From an uncultured Chromatiaceae bacterium (lineage in GTDB: Bacteria; Pseudomonadota; Gammaproteobacteria; DRLM01), in contig CALZJG010000005.1 in NCBI GenBank assembly GCA_945787555.1, positions 1 to 64,000 on the forward strand: a DNA stretch of 64,000 nucleotides. The letters are read 5' to 3'. Below the pieces are notes generated by a model. The model had not been told where the DNA came from, did no database searches, and saw nothing but the letters and a program-made list of their open reading frames with translations. Shown piece by piece: positions 46,450 to 55,979 of this stretch; positions within the stretch are counted from its first letter, which is position 1, and every line of letters starts with the position of its first letter. A program made the position numbers and the translations under genes.

Positions 46450-46985
46450 TCACTCTGGGCAATCATCGCACGAAACCATAGTCGAGAACCTACTGGTCTC
46501 GCCACAGCGCGACGACCCTACCACCGATAGATCAGGCATGAGGGGAGCAGTCGTGTCTCTTCTCCCTGCCGCATTGGCACGATGACTAGACCACGAGTGG
46601 TCGTCGGCATGCACCACCTTGCCGACCCGCACCAGATTCAGTTCTATATAGGGCATGCAGCCCAGTAGATAACGCTCACCAACTAATACGGTCGCTGAGT
46701 AACGCCCTTCCGAAGGCGTATTGATGTGCTGATAGGCAGAACCAAAGTACCGGGCATAACGACTCGCGACAGAAAGCGATGGTTTCGCCAGACTCCCTGC
46801 CATCTTGGGCATGGCACGTAAGGTGCACGTGATTGATCATCCGCACATCCGCGCGAATCGCGCAATCGCACCGATCAATCGCGTCCCTCAGTCACTCTAC
46901 ATAGAATCGACAGTCCTCGTTGCTCGCAAAGACCGGCTCGCGATTATTCTCGCGTTAGATCTCATGCTGGAGTTGCGCTTGGAAG
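46450..46985 (-). pseudogene. REP-associated tyrosine transposase (Y1/RayT), decayed
   Basis: Read leftward, one frame gives RENNREPVFASNEDCRFYVE, a TGA, LRDAIDRCDCAIRADVRM and INHVHL (the HUH metal-binding motif of Y1 transposases). After a frameshift near 46800, another frame gives YARYFGSAYQHINTPSEGRY, ERYLLGCMPYIELNLVRVGK and WSSHRANAAG, all family hallmarks. At least one more stop is present at the N-terminus. No intact copy and no clear REP array is near, so it is a dead insertion. Confidence 0.82.
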
Positions 46986-47264
46986 AAATACCGTCTCAGG
47001 AGTGCCACTGAGGCTTCCTCCCTTCCGTCGTCGACCGAAGCGTATCACGGGGAGGAAGCTAACTTGAGCCTGACTCCACTGCAATCCAACCGCCTGCCTA
47101 CCCAAGCCATCCGTATACCTACTAATATAATTCCGAACAAAATCCCACCATATCAGTCGAATAAGTCACGACGGTAGACCGAATTGCGCAATCTCTACCT
47201 CCCTGCAAGCCGCTGCAAGTTCGTAGGCACACACGCCTGTCTATCGCTAGGAGCGAAAGCGACC

Positions 47265-48449
47265 ATGCGCATACGTGACAAATTGCTTTTTGGCTATGGC
47301 ATCATCACATTAGTGACGACTATTGTGGCAGTGCTTTCATTCCAATCCACGCGAGCGCTCAATTCGACTTTCGACCAAGTATCTAATGAAACCTTACCTA
47401 TCATTGATAACCTGCATAACCTACAAAATAGCGGCATTTTCGTCTTTGCTGTTTCCAACGAAATCGCGCTTATCCTTTCCAATGCCAAGACAAGAAAGAC
47501 GTTCCCGCTACTGGAGGAAGCATATGAAGAGCTTGCCATCGCTCAGGATCTACTGCACGTGGAACTCAACGCATATGTGGAGCGACTTTCGGCACGCAAT
47601 CACGAAGACGACGCCAATTTTATTGAGCACATGACGAACTCTACGAAAAGGCTACTTTTTCTACTGAACAAACAACTCATTCTTGTTGAAGAAGGTGCCC
47701 CACATGAGGACATAGTCGCGAAGATGGAGGAGGTCGCAGCCTACGAGATAACATTTCGGTTTACCGCAGAAGCCGCGCTAGCTGCTGAGATCCAACGCTA
47801 CGCCAAGAGATCAAGCGCTATTCGCTCAGAGATTTCCCGCACTCAGAATATCGCCACCGTTTTTGGACCGCTGGGTATATTCGCTGCAATCATGGTCGCG
47901 ATATCTTCCATGCGCTTGATCACACGAGGACTAACTGCAATGAAAAATGCGAGCTTTGCCCTCGCCGCCGGGCACCTAGATACCCGCGTCCCATTGATGA
48001 CTAAGGACGAACTCGGAGATGTCGCTCGCTCGTTTAACAATATGGCACTAGCACTTAAATCCAAGAATAGCGAAATCAATTCAACCAAGACCTACTATAA
48101 TGAAATTATTCATTCACTGGTTGGACTGCTATTTGTCACAGACAACAATAACGTTATAACAACGACCAATTTTGAGACTCTAGAAATCTTGGGGTACGCA
48201 GAAGATGAAGTGATTGGAAAACCAATAACAGTCTTTTTTGAAAAAACAAGAGATTCAATAAATGCAGGCGCATGGTCTAGTTCGAAAATCAAGCACAACT
48301 CAACTAAGAACTTGATGACTAACCTAATAGCCAAGGATGGAACAGCAATACCGGCCTTAATAACAGCATCAACACTGTATAATAATCACCCCCATGGAAC
48401 AGTATACCTAGGCCAAACGCTAGCATCGAAGGGCCACGGCTCGGAGTAG
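47265..48449 (+). CDS. Membrane HAMP-PAS sensor without an output domain
   Basis: A 394-residue protein; the start at 47265 has AGGAG upstream. Helix 1 is LLFGYGIITLVTTIVAVLS, then a helical periplasmic domain of about 160 residues of the kind seen in chemoreceptors and kinases. Helix 2 (FGPLGIFAAIMVAISSM) leads to a HAMP domain (AGHLDTRVPLMTKDELGDVA) and a PAS domain (YYNEIIHSLVGLLFVTD to about 385). There it stops: no kinase, cyclase or signalling domain follows, and none starts downstream. The DNA is clearly richer in A and T than the neighbours, which suggests transfer. It may be truncated or a naturally short sensor that pairs with another protein. Confidence 0.8.
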   Translation: MRIRDKLLFGYGIITLVTTIVAVLSFQSTRALNSTFDQVSNETLPIIDNLHNLQNSGIFVFAVSNEIALILSNAKTRKTFPLLEEAYEELAIAQDLLHVELNAYVERLSARNHEDDANFIEHMTNSTKRLLFLLNKQLILVEEGAPHEDIVAKMEEVAAYEITFRFTAEAALAAEIQRYAKRSSAIRSEISRTQNIATVFGPLGIFAAIMVAISSMRLITRGLTAMKNASFALAAGHLDTRVPLMTKDELGDVARSFNNMALALKSKNSEINSTKTYYNEIIHSLVGLLFVTDNNNVITTTNFETLEILGYAEDEVIGKPITVFFEKTRDSINAGAWSSSKIKHNSTKNLMTNLIAKDGTAIPALITASTLYNNHPHGTVYLGQTLASKGHGSE

Positions 48450-48544
48450 AGGAATGACCCCTCTTCTTCACAATCATCAACTAGCGCGCATAACAAGACG
48501 TTAACTAGGCTGCATCTTTGCCGGCCTCGCATCTCTCTTAGATG

Positions 48545-49669
48545 TTAACCAACAGTCCCTCTAGCCAACACCTGCTCCACCGGCACATAGTCATGGCCGA
48601 GATCCTCCGCCACCGCGCGATTAGTGACGTGACCCGCACATACATTGAGACCTTCACGCAGTCCGGCATTATCCTTCAATGCGAGCCGCCATCCTTTGTT
48701 GGCCAATTGAAGTGCATAGGGCAAGGTGGCGTGGGTAAGCGCCCAGGTGGAAGTGTGCGCGACAGCGCCGGGCATGTTGGCAACGCAGTAGTGTACTACG
48801 CCGTCGATGAGGTAGGTCGGATCGGAATGCGTGGTGGGTCGTGAGGTCTCGGCGCACCCCCCTTGGTCGATCGCCACATCCACCAACACAGCGCCTTGCT
48901 TCATGTGCTTGATGTGGTCGCGCGTGATGAGTTTGGGCGCTTGTTTGCCGGGGATGAGCACCGCCCCCACCACCAAATCGGCTTGCCGAACCAGCTCGTT
49001 TACGGCATAGCTGTCGGAATAGCGCGTCTTGAGCGCCGGACCGAACAGGTCATCCAGTTCGCGCATACGTTCGAGATTGACATCCAGTAGAGTAACTTCC
49101 GCGCCTAGTCCTAGAGCCATGCGCGCCGCTTGAGAACCGACGATGCCACCGCCGATGATCACGACCTTGCCCGGCGGCACGCCCGGCACACCGCCCAACA
49201 ACACGCCGCGCCCGCCATGGATCATTTGCAAGGCGTTAGCGCCGGCCTGAATCGCCAGCCTGCCCGCCACTTCGCTCATGGGCACCAACAAAGGCAAATG
49301 TCCGCGCCTATCGGTCACGGTTTCATAGGCGATTGCGACCACTTTGCGCTCGACCAGGGCTTGGGTTTGCACCGGGTCGGGCGCCAGGTGCAAATAGGCG
49401 AACAATACCTGCCCCTCCCACAGCAAGGGGAACTCACTCGGCTGCGGTTCCTTCACTTTCAAGATCATCGGACAGGCGTACACCGCTGCACGGTCGCCCA
49501 GCAGCGCGCCGGCAGAGCGATAAGCCTCGTCATCAAAACCGATCGCCGTGCCGGCGTCTCTTTCTATCAGCACTTCGTGCCCCGCCTCCACCAGCGCCTT
49601 CACGCCCGAGGGCGTAGCACCAACGCGAAACTCGTGATCCTTGATTTCCTTGGGTATGCCGATCTTCAT
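48545..49669 (-). CDS. ald: Alanine dehydrogenase
   Basis: A 374-residue NAD-dependent enzyme that interconverts alanine with pyruvate and ammonia. The start at 49669 has GGAGG upstream and gives MKIGIPKEIKDHEFRVG, the standard N-terminus. Lys and His residues of the active site lie in AYLHLAP and nearby; the NAD fold is VIIGGGIVGSQAARMALG near 170. Length is typical. It is divergent from the NAD-glutamate dehydrogenase gene, which suggests shared control of amino-acid deamination (inference). Confidence 0.95.
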   Translation of the reverse strand: MKIGIPKEIKDHEFRVGATPSGVKALVEAGHEVLIERDAGTAIGFDDEAYRSAGALLGDRAAVYACPMILKVKEPQPSEFPLLWEGQVLFAYLHLAPDPVQTQALVERKVVAIAYETVTDRRGHLPLLVPMSEVAGRLAIQAGANALQMIHGGRGVLLGGVPGVPPGKVVIIGGGIVGSQAARMALGLGAEVTLLDVNLERMRELDDLFGPALKTRYSDSYAVNELVRQADLVVGAVLIPGKQAPKLITRDHIKHMKQGAVLVDVAIDQGGCAETSRPTTHSDPTYLIDGVVHYCVANMPGAVAHTSTWALTHATLPYALQLANKGWRLALKDNAGLREGLNVCAGHVTNRAVAEDLGHDYVPVEQVLARGTVG

Positions 49670-50023
49670 GAAGCCTCCACGCAGACTAACCTTCACCACT
49701 TAATTTCACGCACCGATACCGCCCACCGCCGAGCGGATTCACGTCACACTTTAGCCCATCGTCGCCAGCAAAACACCCGCTTCATCTCCGGCGCTGGGTA
49801 GTCGATAATCCTAGCAAGTGGTTTTACCCCGCTGCGCTTTTCATGCAACACTAACAGGTGATGAAAAAGCGCTTTACTGTTCGGACTCCCTCCGCGGAGA
49901 ACGTGGCGAGGTGGGGGCGAAACCTTTAGCATTGAGGAAGTGATAGTACAAGCTTGCCGCCCATTACTGCTTTAGTAACATAGTTGTTAACGGCTGAGCG
50001 AGAACACAGTCAGGGAAGCCAAC
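49670..50023. other. Divergent promoter region between ald and gdhB, with a hairpin
   Basis: About 350 bases. At 49834-49872, GCGCTTTT plus CAT pairs with ATG plus AAAAAGCGC (one bulge, 16-base loop). It may be a leader structure of one transcript or an operator. No clear promoter hexamers could be fixed. Confidence 0.4.
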
Positions 50024-53000
50024 ATGAGCGACCAGCAGAACAGGACACACATCCTCGAACGTCTCGGTGCGCTATTGCAGGAGAAGCTGCCCAGCGTCGA
50101 CGTCGCCTCCGTACAGCGTTTCGTCTCGCAATACTACGCCGCCGTAGTCGCGGAAGATTTGCTGGATCGTAGCCTGGAGGATTTGTTCGGCGCGGCGCTA
50201 TGTCAATGGCGCCACATGACTCAGCGCGATCCTGGCGACGGCTTAATCCGCGTCTACAACCCCGACTATGAAGAAGACGGGTGGCAGTCCACCCACACCG
50301 TGGTGGAAGTGGTCACCGACGATATGCCCTTCCTCGTCGACTCCCTGAGCATGGAATTGGTGCGGGGGGGGATAGGCATTCATCTTGTCCTCCATCCCGT
50401 GATCCATGCGGTGCGCGACACCGAAGGTCACTTGCACGAGATATTGCCCGCCGGCGAACACCGGGAAGACGCCATCGCCGAAGCGGTGCTGCGCTTCGAA
50501 GTTGACCGTCAAAGCGACCCTGCAGTGCTGGCAGGCCTGCAAACCAGCCTGGCCCAGGTCCTGGCCGACGTGCGCGCGGTGGTCGAGGACTGGGCGACCA
50601 TGCGCGAAAAAATCAACAACATTATCGCGACCATCGAGCAACAAAGCCTGCCGGTTGCGAAAGATGACAAACAGGAAGCCTTGGCCTTTTTGCGCTGGCT
50701 GGAGAACCATCATTACACTTTCATCGGTTTTCGCGCCTATGACTTGGTGGAGGAGCAAGGCGAGGACATCCTGCGCCAAATCCCCGGCTCGGGGTTGGGC
50801 ATCTTGCGTGATGCCGAAACCGCCCGCGCCTCGCAAAGCTTCGCCCACATACCACCGCCGCTACGCGCCCTGGCGCGCGCGCCGACACTATTGATCATCA
50901 CCAAGTCCACCGCCGTATCCACGGTGCATCGGCCGGTACACCTGGACTATCTGGGCATTAAGCTTTTCAACGATAGCGGCGAAGTCGTGGGCGAGTGGCG
51001 CTTCCTCGGCCTCTACAGTTCACTGGCCTACAGCGCGCGCGCCGTGGATATCCCTATCCTGCGCAAGAAAGTGCGCCATGTCATCGATAAGACCGGTTAC
51101 GCGGCTGCCAGTCACGGCCGCAAGGCCTTGCAACATGTCCTAGACACCTTCCCTCGCGACGAAATGTTTCAGTTCACGGAGGACGAACTCTACGATGTCG
51201 CCACCGGCATCCTCCAAGTGCAGGAACGACATCGCCTCGGCTTATTCTTGCGCCGCGACCTATTCAATCGCTTCACCACCGCGCTAGTATACGTGCCGCG
51301 TGATCGCTATGACACCGACTTGCGGCGCCGCATCCAAGAAATACTCATGCAAGCGCTGGACGGACAAAGCGTCGAGTTCAACATCCAAATCTCCGAAACG
51401 CCGCTGGCGCGCGTACATTTCATCATCCGCACTCGCCCGGATTACGAGCCCGACTACGACGCAACCGCCTTGCATGCACGCATGACCGAGGCCATGCTGT
51501 CTTGGGAAGACGAGCTGCAAAATGCCTTGCACGAACACCTGGGCGAAGCTCACGGTACACAGCTATTTCATCGCTATGGCAATGCTTTCCCACCCGCTTA
51601 TCGTGACGATTACTCTCCACGCACCGCCGTCGCGGACATTCAACGCCTGGAGAAAATCAGCGACCTCGATCCGCTCACCGTGCACCTGTATCGTCCGCCT
51701 GAAGGCGACGAGGAATTGCTGCGCTTCAAGATTTACGGGCGTAATCGCCTCATCGCCCTCTCTGACGCCTTACCGATGCTGGAACGCATGGGGCTGCGCG
51801 TACTGAGTGCGCGCCCCTACGAGATCGAGCCCCGCAGCGGCAGTGCGACTTGGATATTGGATTTCGACTTGACCGCGGGCCGGGGCATCAATATCGAAGT
51901 ATTGGAGATCAAGAACCTCTTCCAAGAAGCCTTCGCCCAAGTCTGCAGCGGCGCGGTGGAAAACGACGGCTTCAATCGCTTGGTGCTCGCCGCCGGTTTA
52001 CAGTGGCGTCAAGTGGTCATGTTGCGTGCGCTATGCAAATATTTGCTGCAGACGCGCACACCGTTTAGCCAAGCATATATAGAGCAGACCCTGGCCGACA
52101 ATGCCGTCATCACCAAACGCCTGGTCGAGTTGTTCGAGTCGCGCTTCGACATTTCAGGCCGCGCCCATGCCGCACGACACAACACCACTTTGCTCGCGGA
52201 TATTGAATCCCAGCTGGAGGCGGTCGGCAACCTGGATGAGGATCGCATCCTGCGCCATTTCTTGTCGTTGATACTCGCGATGCTGCGCACTAACTACTTT
52301 CAACGCGACGCTACCGGCGCGACGAAGGGCTATCTCTCCTTTAAGTTCGATCCCAGCCAAGTACCCACCCTCCCGTTGCCACGGCCGATGTATGAAATCT
52401 TCGTCTATTCGCCGCGCGCGGAAGGAGTGCATCTGCGCGGCGGGCCGGTAGCCCGCGGCGGCATCCGCTGGTCGGACCGGCGCGAGGACTTCCGCACCGA
52501 AGTTCTCGGCTTGATGAAAGCGCAGATGGTCAAGAACGCCGTCATCGTTCCCGTCGGCGCCAAGGGCGGGTTCGTATGCAAGCGCCTCCCGGCCACGGAT
52601 GATCGCGACGTCATCCAAGACGAAGTCGTGCACTGCTATCGCACATTCATCAGCGGACTGTTAGATCTCACCGACAACCTGGTGAACGGTGTGGTAGCGC
52701 CTCCCCAAGACACAGTACGCCACGACGGCGACGATACTTACTTGGTGGTGGCGGCCGACAAAGGCACAGCGACTTTTTCCGATATCGCCAACCGCCTCGC
52801 CGCCGATTATGGTTTCTGGTTGGGCGATGCCTTCGCCTCCGGCGGCTCATCGGGCTATGACCATAAGAAGATGGGGATTACCGCGCGCGGCGCCTGGGAG
52901 TCGGTCAAACGCCACTTCCGCGAACTGGGCACCGACATGCAAAGGCAACCCGTATCCGTCGTGGGCATCGGCGACATGGCCGGCGATGTGTTCGGCAATG

Positions 53001-54874
53001 GCATGTTGCTCTCTGAGCAGATCAAGCTCATCGCCGCTTTCAACCATATGCACATATTCATCGATCCCAGCCCCGACCCGGGAGTGAGCTTTCAAGAACG
53101 GCAACGCTTGTTTAAATTGCCGCGTTCATCGTGGAGCGATTACAACGCGGAATTGATTTCGCGCGGCGGCGGTGTCTACTCACGTCGCGCTAAATCCATT
53201 GCACTCAGCGACGAGATGCGTATTGTACTAGGCACCGAAGCCAGCCGTGTCACACCCGCTGAGCTCATCCAAATTATTTTGCGTGCGCCAGTGGACTTAC
53301 TATGGAACGGCGGCATCGGCACCTATGTCAAAGCCACCAACGAAACGCACTCCGACGTCGGCGACCGTGCCAATGACGCGCTGCGTGTCGATGCGCTGGA
53401 GCTACGCTGCAGGGTGGTGGGCGAAGGCGGCAACCTCGGCTTTACGCAACTTGCCCGCGTTGAATACGCGCGCGTCGGCGGCCTCATTAACAGCGACTTC
53501 ATCGATAATTCCGGCGGCGTCGATTGCTCCGATCACGAAGTCAACATCAAGATTTTGCTCAATCAAGTGGTGAGCGGCGGTGACCTAACTGTAAAACAGC
53601 GCAACCGTTTGCTGGTGGATATGACCGACGAGGTCGCGGCATTGGTGCTCGCGGACAACTACCTGCAAACGCAGGCGCTCAGTGTCGCCACCCAACATGC
53701 TTCATTCCTGCTCAGCGATCATGCCCGCTTAATCCGCACCTTGGAAAAAGAAGGGCGTTTGCGTCGTAAGTTGGAGTTTCTACCCAGCGATGAAGACATC
53801 GCAGAACGAGAAACGGCGCAACAGGGCCTCAGCCGACCCGAGATCGCTGTGTTGCTCGCTTACAGCAAGATCAAGTTCTACGAAGAGTTGCTCGACTCGG
53901 ACATCAGCGATGACCCCTATCTCTCGCACGAACTGGAGAGCTACTTCCCCGCCGCCATGCAAGAGAGTTACGCCCCCCGTATGCTCGACCATCCACTGCG
54001 CCGTCAAATCATCGCCACGCAAATCACCAACGATATGGTCAATCGTATGGGCGGCACCTTTTGGTTCCGCGCCCAGGACACCACCGGCGATGCGCCAGCG
54101 GCCATTGCCCGCGCCTACACCGCCGCACGAGAAATTTTCAAGATCTGCGAGTTATGGCGCGGCATCGAAGCCGTGGATAACCAAGTGAGTAGCGATGTGC
54201 AATTGACGATGATCACGGAAACGCGGCGCTTGTTGGATCGCGCGACCTTGTGGCTGCTGCGCCATAGCCGCCAGCCGCTGGACATCGCCGCCACCATCGC
54301 CCACTACGCCCCCAGCGTTCAGGCGGTAGCGGAAAGGTTGCCCCGCTTGCTCAAGGACGAGGAGCGCGCCAGCGTGCGCGCCATGGCCAGGGAATTCAGC
54401 AGTGCCGGCACACCCAAGCAGCTCGCACTGCGAGTCGCCGCGCTCGATAGCTTGCACGCGGCGCTGGACTTGACGCAAATCGCCCGCGATACCGACAGCG
54501 AAATATTGCTCGCCACCGATGTCTATTTTTCGCTTAGCGCGGCCTTGGAACTCAATTGGCTGCGCGAGCGCATCCATGCTTTGCCGCGGCGCGATCCTTG
54601 GCAACGCAAGGCGCGCACCGGGTTGCTTACCGAATTGCATGGTGAGATGCGCGCGCTCGCCCAGCATGCCTTGATCAGCACCCGCCATATCAAGGGCACG
54701 GCGAAGCGCATCGAGGCGTGGCTCAATCAACACAGCGCCGCCGTCGCTCATTGCCAGAGCCTATTTGCCGAGATCCACGCCAGCGGCAAGGCCGATCTGG
54801 CGATGCTCACCGTCGCGCTGCGCGAAGTGCACGCGCTGGCGCGAGTGCGCGAGGCCAGCGGCCAGGAGCCCTAG
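50024..54874 (+). CDS. gdhB: NAD-specific glutamate dehydrogenase, large (180 kDa) type
   Basis: A 1616-residue enzyme that converts glutamate to 2-oxoglutarate and ammonia with NAD. The catalytic part starts near residue 800 (GGPVARGGIRWSDRREDF, KNAVIVPVGAKGGFV). The NAD-binding region follows (VVGIGDMAGDVFGNGMLLS). Large N- and C-terminal regions, including ACT-like segments near the start (LIRVYNPDYEEDGWQSTHTV), are those of the L-180 class. AGGGAAG is just before the ATG. Frame is intact from end to end. No operon partner. Confidence 0.95.
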   Translation: MSDQQNRTHILERLGALLQEKLPSVDVASVQRFVSQYYAAVVAEDLLDRSLEDLFGAALCQWRHMTQRDPGDGLIRVYNPDYEEDGWQSTHTVVEVVTDDMPFLVDSLSMELVRGGIGIHLVLHPVIHAVRDTEGHLHEILPAGEHREDAIAEAVLRFEVDRQSDPAVLAGLQTSLAQVLADVRAVVEDWATMREKINNIIATIEQQSLPVAKDDKQEALAFLRWLENHHYTFIGFRAYDLVEEQGEDILRQIPGSGLGILRDAETARASQSFAHIPPPLRALARAPTLLIITKSTAVSTVHRPVHLDYLGIKLFNDSGEVVGEWRFLGLYSSLAYSARAVDIPILRKKVRHVIDKTGYAAASHGRKALQHVLDTFPRDEMFQFTEDELYDVATGILQVQERHRLGLFLRRDLFNRFTTALVYVPRDRYDTDLRRRIQEILMQALDGQSVEFNIQISETPLARVHFIIRTRPDYEPDYDATALHARMTEAMLSWEDELQNALHEHLGEAHGTQLFHRYGNAFPPAYRDDYSPRTAVADIQRLEKISDLDPLTVHLYRPPEGDEELLRFKIYGRNRLIALSDALPMLERMGLRVLSARPYEIEPRSGSATWILDFDLTAGRGINIEVLEIKNLFQEAFAQVCSGAVENDGFNRLVLAAGLQWRQVVMLRALCKYLLQTRTPFSQAYIEQTLADNAVITKRLVELFESRFDISGRAHAARHNTTLLADIESQLEAVGNLDEDRILRHFLSLILAMLRTNYFQRDATGATKGYLSFKFDPSQVPTLPLPRPMYEIFVYSPRAEGVHLRGGPVARGGIRWSDRREDFRTEVLGLMKAQMVKNAVIVPVGAKGGFVCKRLPATDDRDVIQDEVVHCYRTFISGLLDLTDNLVNGVVAPPQDTVRHDGDDTYLVVAADKGTATFSDIANRLAADYGFWLGDAFASGGSSGYDHKKMGITARGAWESVKRHFRELGTDMQRQPVSVVGIGDMAGDVFGNGMLLSEQIKLIAAFNHMHIFIDPSPDPGVSFQERQRLFKLPRSSWSDYNAELISRGGGVYSRRAKSIALSDEMRIVLGTEASRVTPAELIQIILRAPVDLLWNGGIGTYVKATNETHSDVGDRANDALRVDALELRCRVVGEGGNLGFTQLARVEYARVGGLINSDFIDNSGGVDCSDHEVNIKILLNQVVSGGDLTVKQRNRLLVDMTDEVAALVLADNYLQTQALSVATQHASFLLSDHARLIRTLEKEGRLRRKLEFLPSDEDIAERETAQQGLSRPEIAVLLAYSKIKFYEELLDSDISDDPYLSHELESYFPAAMQESYAPRMLDHPLRRQIIATQITNDMVNRMGGTFWFRAQDTTGDAPAAIARAYTAAREIFKICELWRGIEAVDNQVSSDVQLTMITETRRLLDRATLWLLRHSRQPLDIAATIAHYAPSVQAVAERLPRLLKDEERASVRAMAREFSSAGTPKQLALRVAALDSLHAALDLTQIARDTDSEILLATDVYFSLSAALELNWLRERIHALPRRDPWQRKARTGLLTELHGEMRALAQHALISTRHIKGTAKRIEAWLNQHSAAVAHCQSLFAEIHASGKADLAMLTVALREVHALARVREASGQEP

Positions 54875-54940
54875 CGCCCGGCCAGGCGACTAGTGAGTAG
54901 TGAGTAGCCACTTGCGACCCATCGGTGACTGAATAGCCAT

Positions 54941-55795
54941 TCATTCTCGACTACCATCGCGCCGTTCTTGCAACAACTCACGCAGGGCCCGCACTTCCTC
55001 CTGCAACTTCACGATATCAGCGTGCACATGGGCATCCACTGCGCCGATCGATTCTTCCATCGCCTGCACTGTTTTCTCTTGTTCGGCCTGTTGCTGCGAC
55101 TGCATGGCGTTGACGATGATGGCAATGAACAGGTTGAGCATAGTAAAGGTGGCGATAAGGATGTAGGGAATGAAAAACGTCCATGCCCACGGATACTGCT
55201 CCATCACCGGTCGCACGATACCCATGGACCAGCTTTCTAAGGTCATCACCTGGAACAGCGTGTACATGGAGTGGGCAATCGTGCCGAACCACTCGGGGAA
55301 GGCCTGTCCGAACAAATTGGTGGCGATTACGGCGAACACGTAATAGATGATGAGCAGTATTACCACGATGGAAGACAAGCCGGGTATCGCCGCCAGCAAG
55401 GCCCCTACCACCGAGCGCATTTGTGGCACCATGGTGATCAAGCGCAATACGCGCAAGACACGCAATGCACGTAACACGGCCAAGTTTCCACCCTCGGGGA
55501 TCAAACCGATCGCCACTACGATAAAATCGAACACGCTCCACGGATCGCGAAAGAACCGCCAACCATGCGCGATTATGCGCAGTGTTATCTCCACGACGAA
55601 CACCGTCAAGATTGCCGTATCCAGAGTTTTGATGAGAACGCCATAATCGGCCATGATGGCGGCCGACGTCTCCAAGCCCAAAGTGACGGCGTTGATCAGT
55701 ATCAAGGTGATAATAACGCGCTGCACCAGGCGGCTCTCCACCCACTGCGCCAAGCGCGCGCGACCGCTCGGTTCGCCAGCTCTCGCGACGGACAT
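54941..55795 (-). CDS. Bacterial voltage-gated sodium channel (NaChBac/NavAb type)
   Basis: A 284-residue one-domain six-helix channel. Helix S4 carries spaced arginines (VLRALRVLRVLRLITMVP). The pore filter is TLESWSMGIVRPV near residue 182, identical in its core to NavAb, so sodium selectivity is expected. The C-terminal coiled coil (HVHADIVKLQEEVRALRELL) is the tetramer-forming zipper. The start at 55795 is set by AGGAG upstream. Such channels link sodium entry to motility, chemotaxis or pH control in marine and alkaliphilic bacteria; here nothing nearby points to one of these. Confidence 0.93.
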   Translation of the reverse strand: MSVARAGEPSGRARLAQWVESRLVQRVIITLILINAVTLGLETSAAIMADYGVLIKTLDTAILTVFVVEITLRIIAHGWRFFRDPWSVFDFIVVAIGLIPEGGNLAVLRALRVLRVLRLITMVPQMRSVVGALLAAIPGLSSIVVILLIIYYVFAVIATNLFGQAFPEWFGTIAHSMYTLFQVMTLESWSMGIVRPVMEQYPWAWTFFIPYILIATFTMLNLFIAIIVNAMQSQQQAEQEKTVQAMEESIGAVDAHVHADIVKLQEEVRALRELLQERRDGSRE

Positions 55796-55979
55796 GTGGT
55801 ACTCCTTTGTCGGAATATAGAACGAAACGGCCGCGTATAATAACCGTTGGCGGCCCATTTGGCAGCCGACACCCGCAGACAAATTCCGAATCAATCAACT
55901 CTTGAGCGGCAGACCTAGTCGTGCGTAGCCTGCATTTCCTTCCGCCGCACTCGTTTTTCGGGTTCTGGCGCCCTCGCCT

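Noticed and set aside
55017-55898. Minus-strand open frame of 293 codons
   Set aside because: It is a shifted frame of the sodium channel gene and has no channel motifs.
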